Shown here: positions 12,102-22,576 of the stretch, piece after piece
Numbering within the stretch: the first letter of the stretch is position 1
How the letters are laid out: the number at the start of each line of letters is the position of its first letter
From: Viola odorata
Taxonomy: Eukaryota > Streptophyta > Magnoliopsida > Malpighiales > Violaceae
Direction of reading: 5' to 3'
DNA length: 64,000 nucleotides
Assembly (NCBI GenBank): GCA_963691705.1
Contig: OY829544.1
Coordinates: 379,501-443,500, forward strand
Translations under genes and position numbers: made by a program
Notes under the pieces: generated by a model
Told to the model about the DNA's origin: nothing
The model's database searches: none
Seen by the model: the letters and a program-made list of their open reading frames with translations, nothing else

Positions 12102-15100
12102 ATGGGAATCAGTGACAGCATAGTCGAGAAGGGAATCAGTGACTCCTATAGTAACAATAGCTTTACTCTCCCTCCTAAACTCAGCGTTTTACCGTTTCCT
12201 GTTGCTCGCCACCGCTCTCATGGCCCCGTGAGTACCCTTCTCGTTTCCCTCTCGTACACTTGTTATCTCAGTCTCAAAGGATCGCGCTTTATCTTTCTAT
12301 CTAAACATTATTGCATTAAGGTTCATTTGTAGTTTTAACCTATAGTTTGGCAAACATTATACTCCCTCTGTTTTTGAATAATTGATTCTTTAAAACAGTA
12401 ACAAAAAGTACAACAAACACCGTGAACAGTAACAAAAAGTTATTCGAAAACGGAGGGAGTAGCTTAGCTCGTTTGTTGCTTGGTAACTGCTAAACTTGTT
12501 TTAATGAGCTTATGTTTGGATTGACTTCACAGCATTGGGGTCCAATAGCAAGCAGAAAGGATGTTAATTATGATAACGGGGATGATGAGGGTGATGAGGA
12601 AGATATGATTCCACTGACTTTGAGCCAATGTCAGTATTCGCAAACCCTGTTCAGAGGAAGCAGAAGAGGGGTTTGGATCTTAGCCAGTGGAGAGAGCTGG
12701 ACACGAGTGATAAATTGTTGGAGAGTAGTGACATGGGAAAAAGGAATTTGGGATTGAAGAAGAGGGGAGAAGACAGGAGGAATGGAGTGGCTTTGATGGA
12801 AGTGGATGCAGCAAAAATGAGCAATACTGACATGGAAATAGATAAACAAATTCGGGAGAATGTTAGAGATGCCAACTTTGGTTCCTTTAAAAGGGAGGTA
12901 GGAGGCTCTGGAAGAATTGCAAGTAATAGTGTTATGCACACAAAACCTGGAAAAGCGGAGAGTCGAGAGCAAAGTTCTTCAGCTGTTGCTTCCAGCCCCA
13001 GTTTCAACAATTCTGAACATGGGTCTGCATCATTTGAGAGTGAGATTGATGCAGAGAATAGTGCTCGTTTGCAGAATATGACACCTGGAGAGATTGCAGA
13101 TGCACAGGCTGAAATAATGGAGAAGATAAACCCTGCATTGCTAAGCCTGCTTAAAAAACGTGGTCAAGCAAATGTAAAGAAGCAAAGTGTCTCAAGTTCA
13201 GAGGATGCTGCCGATAATAGGCTAGCTAGTACTTCAAGTCGGAACAAGTCAGTCAAGGATTCAAATGTTTCTCCTCTTGTAGAGAGTTATTCCACTACGA
13301 TGGCAATAGATGGCTCAAAATCTATGAAAAGTCAGCCAGATAAAGGTGTTGTGCAGAATTCTGGCACAGCTAGTGGCAATTTGTGGAGTGATTGGAGCAA
13401 GAGAGTTGAAGCTGTTAGAGGATTAAGGTTTTCTTTGGAGGGGACTCCTGTCACAGATGACCTTGCAACCAGTAAGACTTATGACTGTTGCTTCTGTTGT
13501 TATAGTTTCTTCCTTATTCATCAATAGTATGCAGGCCTTAGCTTCCTTCTGTTGATATATTTTGCTCACGGTATCTGTGAGTTTTAGTAATGATGGTTAA
13601 TAATTGTGAAGTTAATTTCTTTTTTCTTGCACTGTAGATATTGTATCGGTGGAAAATTGGCTTAGTGCTGATAGTAATGTTGCTGAACGTGACTTTCTGC
13701 GGACTGAGGGAGACCCTGGTGCAGCAGGCTACACAATCAAAGAAGCAGTACAACTCACTAGAAGTTTGGTCAGTTAGCCTCCCACCAGTTTTCCATATAG
13801 CTTTGATTTGCTATGTCACTCTGTCCCATCATTGACAAGTTTGTTTCTTCCAGATTCCTGGACAGCGGGCCCTTGCATTGCATATCCTTGCAGGTGTGCT
13901 TGATAAAGCCATACACAATATCCAACAACATCAAGTGTGATGTACCATAAGAAATGACCGTCCAGCTGACAGCAGCTCAAGTGATTGGGAAGCCATTTGG
14001 GCATATGCACTTGGGCCAGAGCCTGAGCTTGTTTTGACATTGAGGTGAACTCTACCTCAAAGAATTTTTCTGCCGATTGTTCTTTCCCTGTATTTGGAAC
14101 TTTTTATTGTTTTCTTAATTAACTTGATGATTGATTATTTGACATACTGTTTAATCCTCTGCAGGATGTGCCTCGATGATAATCACTCTTTAGTAGTTTT
14201 AGCTTGTGCAAAAGTTATCCAGTGTGTTCTGAGTTGTGATCTGAATGAGAAATTCTTTGAGATCTCTGAGGTTGAGTTTTGTTTCCATGTTCTTTACCTT
14301 TCTCAATCTTTAGTAGTGGTTGATTCTAGGTTATTATATTTCACTTTCAGAAAGTAGCGACTTGCGAGAAGGATATGTACACTGCTGCTGTATTTCGAAG
14401 CAAACCAGAGATTGGTGTTGGCTTTCTCCATGGTGGCTTTTGGAAGTACAATGCTAAACCTTCTAATATTTTGGATTTTATGGATGATGGCAACCTTGAT
14501 GATGAAACTGAATAGAAGCACACAATTCAGGATGATATTTACTGTTGCTGGTCAAGATTTTGCTGCAGGTTTGGTTAGGATGGGTATCCTTCCAAGGATG
14601 CAATATCTTTTGGAGGTAAGAATTACTGTGTGAAAAGTGCCTGGGGTACTAACACTTTTTATGATAATGTAATATAACACTATTTAGTAATTGATCCGGC
14701 AACAGGTGCTTGGTGTTTTACATTTTGTTAATTAAATCAATAACTATCTAGTGTAAATGAGAGTGCATGTCTGTATAGAAGTAAAATAGTTAATATATGT
14801 GTTAATCTACCTAGCACATAGCTCTAAAACCTGTGACATTTCTCATGAATACTGAATAACTTCTTGAGTTATTTCTGATAAAGCCTACATTTCTTATAAT
14901 TCAATTGTTGTAAGCTTATTCACCCTTCATGGGTTTTGATACCATGTTGAATGGCTAGCTTCATGGGTTTTGCAATAATTAGTTGAAGTCTTGAAGTCAT
15001 GGGTAAAAGTCTGGTTTTTATGATATATGTTATGGGAAAGATTATTGCAACTAAGTAAACTCAGTTTAATACCTTCAATACAGACATTTGAAGCTGCTAA

Positions 15101-18100
15101 GATACTATGGGAAAGATTATTGCAACTAAGTAAACTCAGTTTAATACTGCATTGCTGCATCTTCCTTTAAGCTTGATTTAGCACTAGTTTATTATGGTTT
15201 CAGACCAATCCTACTGCAGTTTTGGATTCGCATACTTATTGGCATAGCAAGGCATTCCCGGATTTGTGCAAATGCAATTATGAAGTGCCAGAGGCTTGCC
15301 GACACTGTTGTCCACAGGTTTATTCATGAAGACAGTTTAGAAATTCGTCCTTCTACGATAAAATCTGTTATCCTTTTGAAGGTAAGCATTTGATCTCTGT
15401 TTCCGATACATTCCTTTTCTCCTTAGTATATGTTGGATGGTTTCTCTAGCTCTGTATCCTCAATGACGTCTAACGTGTTAATTTAATGCAAAACAGGTCC
15501 TTGCTCAATCTGACAAGAACAATTGTCTGGAGCTCATAAAGAAGGGATATTTTCAGGCTATGACACATCATCTATATCAGTATACTCCTTCCCTCAACCA
15601 TTGGCTGAAGTCGGGGAAGGAAAAATGTAAACTTTCATCGGCTTTGATGGTTGAAGAACTGCGCTTGTGGAAGGTCTGTATTCACTATGGTTGCTGTATA
15701 TCATACTTCTCAGATATCTTCCCTGCCCTGTGCTTATGGCTAAATCCACCTACATTCAAAAAACTTTATGAGAGTGAGGTTATCAGTGAATTTGCTTCCA
15801 TTGCAAGGGAGGTATACCTTGTTTTGGGGGCTTTGGCGAGAAAACTTCCTGATTTCTATTCACAAAGGCATGGAATTTTAGATGGTGATGGTGATGGTGA
15901 TGAACTGGAGACCTGGTCATGGAATTTTGTCACTCCAATGGTTGATTTAGCTTTAAAATGGATAGTTTCCGAGAAAGATCCATTCATTTCCAAGATCTTC
16001 CAAGATTCATCAGTTAGTTCCTTGCTGGTGGGTCTATTCAGCTGTCATGCACATGCTTTCCACAGTGCTTGAAAGAGTGATCCCAGAGGATTCCCCAAGT
16101 GTCCAAGATAGTGACAGGGCTGTGCCTTGGTTACCCGAATTTGTTCCTAAGATTGGATTAGAAATTATTAAACATGGGTTTTTGATCTTTTTGAGTCCTC
16201 ATGAAACAGAAGATGGTTTTGCAAGCCGTGGTTCCTTTGCTAAGGAACTGTGTCATTTGAGACAGCAAAGCAATTCCGAAACATCATTAGCTTCTGTCTG
16301 TTTTCTTCATGGCCTACTCCTTCTTGTAGCTTCCATTGATGACTTGATCCATTTACCCAAGAGTCAGAGCCATAGTACTCTTTCCCAGGGATCCGTTTTG
16401 TCAAGAGAGGGGAAAATACTTGAGGAGGGGATAATGAAACATTCTGAGACTGAATTGAGATCTGTGCTCACTGTTTTTATGAAGTTGGTAGCATCGCAGT
16501 GGCAGTTTGTGCAGTCCATTGAGACATTTAGTAGAGGAGGACCTTCTCCTGGGGTGGGAGTTGGCTGGGGTTCCTCTGGAGGAGGGTTTTGGTCCGTGAC
16601 TGTTTTGTTGGCGCAAACAGATGCAAGATTGCTTATTCACATGCTTAAAATCTTCCATGTGGTGTCCAAGACTGAATTTTTAATGGACGATGAGATGGCA
16701 TTTTCTATGCACACAATTAATTCTGTCCTAGGAGCATGCTTAACCTGTGGACCAAGGGATACGGTTATTGTGGAGAAGGCATTAGATATTTTACTTCAAG
16801 ACTGTCTTCAAGTATCTGGATTTTTTTATCCAGCAGTTTCTTCAATTGAAGAACAGAATGGAACAATTTAGATGGCGATATAACAAAGAGGATTATTTTC
16901 TATTTTGCAAAGTTTTAGCTTCTCACTTTAGGAACAGATGGTTGTTAGTGAAGAGGAAAGAGAAAGCCATCGATGAGCATATTTCTTCTGGCAATAATAA
17001 TGGTCGTCTTGAAACCATCCATGAGGATTTTGTGACATCGAACATGGAAAACCAAGATCATTATTGCACTACTTTGACAGCAGAGTGGGCCCACCAGAGA
17101 CTGCCACTTCCCATGCATTGGTTCCTCAGTCCAATCTCAACCCCCTCTGCCACTTTCCAGTGTTTTGCTAATAAAGCAGATCTCATGCAGGATCCTAGTG
17201 GCATGCTTGAAGTTGCTAAAGGTCTGGAAGCCATGTCCACTTTCTTAGCAGATGATAATCCTTCTCCTATTCGGAGTGTTCCATTGGTTTGGAAATTGCA
17301 TTCTTTGTCTGTCATTTTACTTATTGGCATGGGTGTGCTCGAGGATGACAATAGTCGGCATATCTATGAAGTTTTACAAGATCTCTATGGTCAGCTTCTG
17401 GATGAAGCAAGATCTACGAAAAGACATGAACACACATCGGAGGAACACATCAATATATTGCCAGAGAGTGGTAATAAATATGTTGTGGAGTTTCTGAGGT
17501 TTCAGTCAGAGATTCATGACACCTACTCTACTTTTATTGAAACTCTTGTGGAGCAGCTTGCTGGTGTATCATATGGTGATCTAATTTTTGGCCGGCAAGT
17601 GGCTGTTTATTTACACCGTTGTAGTGAAAGTGCAGCGAGACTTTCTGCATGGAATGCACTATCTAATGCTCGCGTCCTTGAAATTCTACCACCACTTGAG
17701 AAATGCTTTGGCGAGGCACAAGGGTACCTTGAACCTATTGAGGTATTGCTTTTGTTTTGTTAATGTATCCTGTCATGCAAAATTCTTGGTATTCCACTAA
17801 CGCGTGTCTTGTTTTAGAAGTCAAAGGATGCTTCTAGCTTTTGCTGAAGAGGAAAAAAGAGGGATTTTAAAAAAAAAACAGTAGATTAAAAAAAAAAAAT
17901 TAGAATTACATGTATATCCTTTGCCATAATTGATTATCCATTAAATTCTTTTTTGTTCCAAAAAGTACGCAGATTTTTTTTTTAATTGATCAAGTTTTTT
18001 ACGCCTGAGTGCAGGACAATGAAGGTGTTTTGGAAGCTTACGTGAAGTCTTGGGTCTCTGGTGCTCTTGATAGAGCTGCAACTCGAGGAACCATGGCATT

Positions 18101-18230
18101 TAGTCTAGCCCTGCATCACCTATCATACTTCATTTTCCTTGCTGCTGGTGTCCATGATAAGATGATACCCTTGCGAATTAAGCTAGCAAAATCTCTATTG
18201 CGAGACTACTCCCAGAAGCCAAGGCATGAG
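12102..18230 (+). pseudogene. IYO: MINIYO / RPAP1-like transcription regulator, decayed copy
   Basis: Exon remnants are 12102-12227, 12533-13471, 13638-13768, 13854-14044, 14165-14270, 14351-14615, 15204-15381, 15497-17742 and 18015-18230. They encode a protein plainly related to plant MINIYO (RPAP1 family), which binds RNA polymerase II and licenses elongation at the onset of differentiation. Recognisable stretches include FPVARHRSHGPHWGP, ARLQNMTPGEIADAQAEIME, FLRTEGDPGAAGYTIKEAV and AIWAYALGPEPELVLTLR. Lesions: frame change near 12600-12625; TGA at 13938-13940; TAG at 14513-14515; frame changes near 14520-14535, 15215-15222, 16028 and 16820. The normal last exon (MMLDL-type C-terminus) is absent after 18230. 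Introns are kept, so it is not a processed copy. Essential in Arabidopsis, so an intact copy should exist elsewhere. Confidence 0.88.
12362..12459. mobile_element. Stowaway-like MITE, 98 bp
   Basis: CTCCCTCTGTTTTTGAATAA on the left mirrors the inverse of TTATTCGAAAACGGAGGGAG on the right, and the element is flanked by TA on both sides (12360-12361 and 12460-12461). This is the standard Tc1/mariner Stowaway signature. It lies in the first intron of the IYO copy. Confidence 0.85.
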
Positions 18231-18261
18231 GTATGTGTCTTCTTTAAGCCTGTGTCCAAAC

Positions 18262-19260
18262 GTGGAAGGAAAAAGTTTGGGCTTTCGACTTGATATATTT
18301 GTTTCTGCGAGCCATTTCTCTCGATGGGCTTGCTCTTCGTTTTATTCTTTTATAATATGGATGCCGGGCTTGCGCTAAGGCTGATAATTCATTAACATCT
18401 AGTAAGCCTGATCCATGCCAACACCGGTCAAGCGCATTTCCACCTTTCAATTTCATCTCAACCGTTGATCATGACTCATTTTAAACATGATCAACGGTCC
18501 TCATCACCACTCCTTTTTTTTCTTCTTACGCGCCCAAAAACCAAAAAATAAGATTTTAAAGAAACCTTTTTCTTGATCTTGATTCCTCATACTATAAGTC
18601 TACCTGTATACTCACCAATTAGTCATCTCTCATAATGTCTTTGTTCATTCTGTGGAAAACTAGGTCACTCTCGGATGAAATCATTGAACAACTCAATGAT
18701 TTCATTGCCTTTTATGGCGAATTGCTTCCTCCAGAGCTTGGATCCAGGTTCTTCTTGGGTTTCTTGATTATGGAGTCCTAGACACCATAAAAGGCAATGA
18801 AATCATTGAGTTGTTCAATGATTTCATCTGAGAGTGGCCTCTTTTTTTGGTTTTCCACGGAATGAGATCTGACATTGTGAGAGATAGGACTAGTTGGTGT
18901 GAGTATTCAGGTATATATAGACTTATAGTATGAGGAATCAAGATTCAAGAAAAATGTTCTTTAAAATCTTGTTTTCTGGTGTTTTTGGGTGCGTAAGAAG
19001 AAAAAAAACAGATGATGAGGACTGTTGATCATGTTTAAAATGAGTCAAAGAAATGATCAACGGTTGAGATTGAAAGGTGGAAAATGTGCGTATTAGATGT
19101 TAATGAATTATCAGTCTTAGCCCACTTCATTTGTTAATAACTTAGAGCCCAAACGCAAGCCCGGCATCCACATTATAAAACGAAGAGAGCAAGCCCATCA
19201 AGAGAAATGGATGGCAGAAACAAATATATCTAGTCGAAAGCCCAAACTTTTTCCTTCCAC
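18262..19260. mobile_element. Foldback element, 1-kb near-palindrome
   Basis: The left arm (18262-18717) and right arm (18785-19260) are inverted copies over their whole length, with small indels, around a 67-nt loop. Ends read GTGGAAGGAAAAAGTTTGGG and the inverse, CCCAAACTTTTTCCTTCCAC. No ORF of interest. It sits about 30 bp after the last recognisable IYO exon, where the next intron would be, and no IYO sequence is found beyond it. A transcript across it would fold into a long hairpin. The superfamily is unclear because no target duplication was found. Confidence 0.8.
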
Positions 19261-19654
19261 CTTTATGGATTCCTGATTTTTCTATTTTGTTTAAACTATA
19301 AACACAAAACAAATTGCTAGTAATATATATACTCACGATGTGTCAATCAAAGTTCCGATCAAAAATGGAAAAAAAATGTTTCGATCAAAGCATATATACT
19401 TGATTTCACTCGTTCCCAACTTTTGGATATAACTTGCTTTTTCACATTATATCTACGCCTTAAAAAAAATATTGTATCGGACATTTTCACGTTTTAAATA
19501 AAAAATTGTTAATTTAACTTTTACATGTAATATTTTATATTTTAATAATGTCATTAGATATAAACAGAACTATACATTATGCGTTAACTTAAACATACAT
19601 GGATTTTTTAGAAAATTCCTTTCAAAGATACCTCTCAAGTTGACTACAAGGACT
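19261..19654. other. AT-rich spacer
   Basis: Nothing recognised. This is where the missing IYO 3' exon would be expected, but no matching sequence was seen. Confidence 0.5.
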
Positions 19655-20230
19655 AGATGTGTCAAAACGGGTTAGATTCGACGGGTCGACTCGTACCCGA
19701 CCCTCATTTCGATCCATTGTGATGTGATCCTGCCTAGGGTTAGTAAGCCGGATTACATATGGAGCTCATGGAGGATCTAGCCAAGCGAATCATCTAACGA
19801 ACACCATGTCCACACGAAAGAAAAGACAAAATATGTATATTTAGCGAAGAAATTACACAGAGCGATGGGAAGATTGGAGTTACCGAGAATTAGAAGATGG
19901 ATGGAAGGGACGGAGATGAGCACACACGAAGTAGCGACAATCACACGAACGATTGCTTGATCAAGATATACTCCGAGGGCCAAGATTGAGACTCGTTTCT
20001 ATGGATGATCAAACAAATAAACATATATTTCACTCAACAAAATCGTCACAACCATTACAAATAGGGATTTCCCGGAGAGAGATCGGGAGGAGTAATCTCA
20101 AACTCAAGCGATCCCTCTCAAGGAATTAAAGTGATGAGCTCAAGGCTTAGGTGACAAGAGAAAAGAGTAATCTCACTTTACAAAATATCACACAAATGTC
20201 TAAAGCTCCCTTAAGAAAAAAAGAATAAAC

Positions 20231-20240
20231 CTATTTATAG
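20231..20240 (-). promoter_or_regulatory. TATA box of the solo LTR
   Basis: The minus strand reads CTATAAATAG, the plant TATA consensus. About 500 bp of LTR lies downstream of it, fitting an R-U5 region, and about 770 bp lies upstream as U3. Confidence 0.6.
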
Positions 20241-20285
20241 TTTGTACACAAATTGGGTTTGAAAAATCCAAAATTCGTCCCAAAA

Positions 20286-20547
20286 TAGATGCTAGCGTGA
20301 TTCACGCTAAGGGCTAGGCGTGATCACGCTAGCCAACTTTCCCTTAGCGTGATTCACGCTAAGAGTGAGGCGTGATCATGCTTGTCTTAGCGTGATTCAC
20401 GTTAACACCTTAACGTGATCACGCTAATAACATCAAAGATTAGCGTGATCCAAGAACTCTTCACGTTAAGAGCATGACGTGATACACGCTAGAATCTTGG
20501 TCCTGGCGTGATTCACGCTAAGGCCTTAGCGTAATCACGCTAAGGGT
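20286..20547. repeat. Array of GCGTGATTCACGC palindromes in U3
   Basis: Nine to ten imperfect copies of AGCGTGATTCACGCT or its shorter form GCGTGATCACGC occur in about 260 bp, roughly 20-30 bp apart. The longer and shorter half-spacings tend to alternate. Each is a near-perfect dyad. The array lies just upstream (on the minus strand) of the LTR TATA box, the position of an enhancer. It is not a CRISPR array: no spacers of constant length, and plant context. Confidence 0.8.
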
Positions 20548-21794
20548 TTTTCCAGCAGCTTCAGCTCCGCGCGCCAAAATGTCGACAAGTATAACTTCTG
20601 ATCCACCCGTCCGATTGGCTTGAAACTTGTCCCAAATGAAAGCTAACATCTTGAAATTTCCATCAAGCCTCTGTTCTCTCAAATCGGACTCCATTTGATT
20701 GCCCATACGCTCATGATGATTGGTCCTTTTGGATGGAGCATTTGTTGACGAGCCTTGTTGCGAGTTGAGGAAGTTCAGCTTTGCTGGAGGCTCTGGGGTG
20801 GGAGTTTCTAGGGATAGACGTGCCTCTACTTCAGGGTCTGCTCGGCCATCTTGGGAATTTGGTGTGTCTAGGCCTAGGCATTGCCATGACTTAACGCTGG
20901 ATGCTCGACCTTGGGCATGATTTACGCTCGTTTGCAAGGCTCGACAGCCCGTGATCGGTTCTCTTGATTGCACGACACGTATTTCTGATTCCAAGGGGGT
21001 CGTGATCACATCACATTGGGTCATCATTTTTTGACCTGTTAAATAATGGGTCAGTAACGGGTCGACTCTACGGGTCGCGGATCGACCCGTCTGACCCGTT
21101 TAAATTTTAAAACAAAAATCCTTCTGCTCAACTTCGCGATTCTTCAAAATCTCCAAAATCTTCACCATCGCCACCCCTTCGAGATTCTTCAATCTCCACC
21201 ATCTTCGTTCATCGCGAGATACAAAACCCTCTTCTCCAACCTCTCTTCCTGGCCCGACGTCACCTGCGACCCAATTCCAATTCCGTAACCGGAATCTTCC
21301 TTGACCACCTCGGCCTTGCTGGAGATATCAAGTTTTCCACATTGCTTGCTCTTAAGTTGCTCTAGAACACCTGATATAATTAGATTGACTTCCGACTGTT
21401 GATATTCGTTGACAACATAAATACATGCAATTTTAAATTGAGTACATATTTCATTTAAATCCGTTTATTTCAATGTAGTATTTGTGTAGAAATTTAAATG
21501 CGTAAAATATATAGTATAAAACTTGTTAACCAAAGAATCACATCAATAACAACTTGTTTTTATAAAATATTTATTTTAAATTTTTTTGTAAAGAAAGTTG
21601 ACATTATAAATATATCATTACTTAAAAAAAAAAAAACCCATATAAAAAAAATCTAAAAAATTCAAAAATTCAGGTGGGCCCTACCTGACCCGAATTCAAC
21701 AGGTCAACCCGCCTCGAATACATACGGGTTGGTAGGCCTCACTAACCAAGAGGGTCTTAGGCGGGTCGAGCTGACCTGTTTAGACCCTATAGTC

Positions 21795-21955
21795 ATAAGG
21801 CCGAAACGACGCCGTTTTGGTTAATTATATCAAAAGGACGTCGTTTAAATTTAACCAAAACGACGTCGTTTTAATTAGTTACATGAAAACGGCGTCGTTT
21901 TCATTCAACTAAAATGCTGACGTTTTCATTCAACTAAAACGACGTTGTTTTACTT
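21795..21955. repeat. Cluster of AACGACGTCGTT-type palindromes
   Basis: Six variants of AAAACGACGTCGTTTT (with GCCG, GGCG and GTTG changes) occur in about 160 bp inside the hAT-like element. The core GACGTC is an ACGT-type bZIP site. Related copies occur near 3079-3090 and 29585-29620 in other elements. Confidence 0.7.
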
Positions 21956-22080
21956 AATGGGTCAGGTCGGGTCGACCCGTTACTTGACGGGTCAGAAACA
22001 GGTCGGATCGCTTTTAACCCGCAACCCGACTAGTCCATACTAAACAGATCGGATCGGGTCGACCCGTTTTGACACCCCTA

Positions 22081-22576
22081 ACATAATGTTCATTGTTTTT
22101 TTTTAATCTCCTCGTAGAAAATAAGTCTCTCTTCTTTGAGGCATGTTCCTAATTAATGTTTTAAATTTTCTATTTCTCTTTAGTATAAAATAAAATGAAA
22201 AATATCTTGGTAACTATACTTTTCTCGGCTATAAGTTATATAGCCCATCAAATGTAGTCCTGGGCTCAACCCACTCAGGAGAGCCCAATTCTCTCTTCTT
22301 CTTGTTTTTAATGACGTGGCAGCCAACAAGACAGTACTAGTAGCACTGTAGCAGTTTCTATTTGCCAACTTCCAAAATGCTTTTCCCGAGGAATTTTAGT
22401 ACTACAGCCAATGAGGAAAGCACTTTCTTTCTCCTGTCCCCCACCACCACCACATCCACTCAATCAATCCACCCATATTTTACATTTTATCTCAGTTTTT
22501 GATTCCGATCTCCCATCCTCAATTCTTCTCTTCTCCAACAAAAGTCTCATTTTTCTTGATTCAAAATTTAAAAAGC
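22081..22576 (+). other. Upstream region of the GGR gene
   Basis: Holds the presumed promoter and 5' leader of the downstream gene. A C/T/A-rich leader begins about 22410. An alternative frame at 22411-22815 overlaps the coding exon out of frame and is a shadow. No other gene is seen. Confidence 0.4.

Larger units (their letters stand above)
19720..21013 (-). mobile_element. Solo LTR of an LTR retrotransposon
   Basis: The segment begins TGATGTGATC and ends GATCACATCA, a perfect 10-bp inverted terminus of the TG...CA type. It is flanked by the perfect 5-bp target duplication CATTG (19715-19719 and 21014-21018). No primer site, internal region or second LTR is present, so it is a solo LTR of 1294 bp left by recombination. 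A TATA box on the minus strand at about 20240-20231 (CTATAAATAG) sets its orientation: U3 is on the high-coordinate side. It is nested inside the hAT-like element at 19655-22080. Confidence 0.88.
19655..22080. mobile_element. hAT-like element with GGGTCGAC-rich ends (contains a nested LTR)
   Basis: The left end TAGATGTGTCAAAACGGGT and the inverse of the right end (TAGGGGTGTCAAAACGGGT) match in 17 of 19 positions. Both ends lead into dense GGGTCGACCCGT-type motifs. Removing the nested solo LTR (19720-21013) and one copy of its 5-bp duplication leaves about 1.13 kb. No transposase frame is present. Flanks do not show a clear 8-bp duplication (ACAAGGAC and ACATAATG), so the insertion is old or mutated at its ends. 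Confidence 0.65.

Noticed and set aside
16401..16658. Minus-strand ORF in the IYO copy
   Set aside because: Antisense shadow of a conserved IYO exon.
20286..20547. CRISPR-like repeats
   Set aside because: The palindromes lack constant spacers and lie in a plant LTR; the array is best read as a promoter-side repeat.
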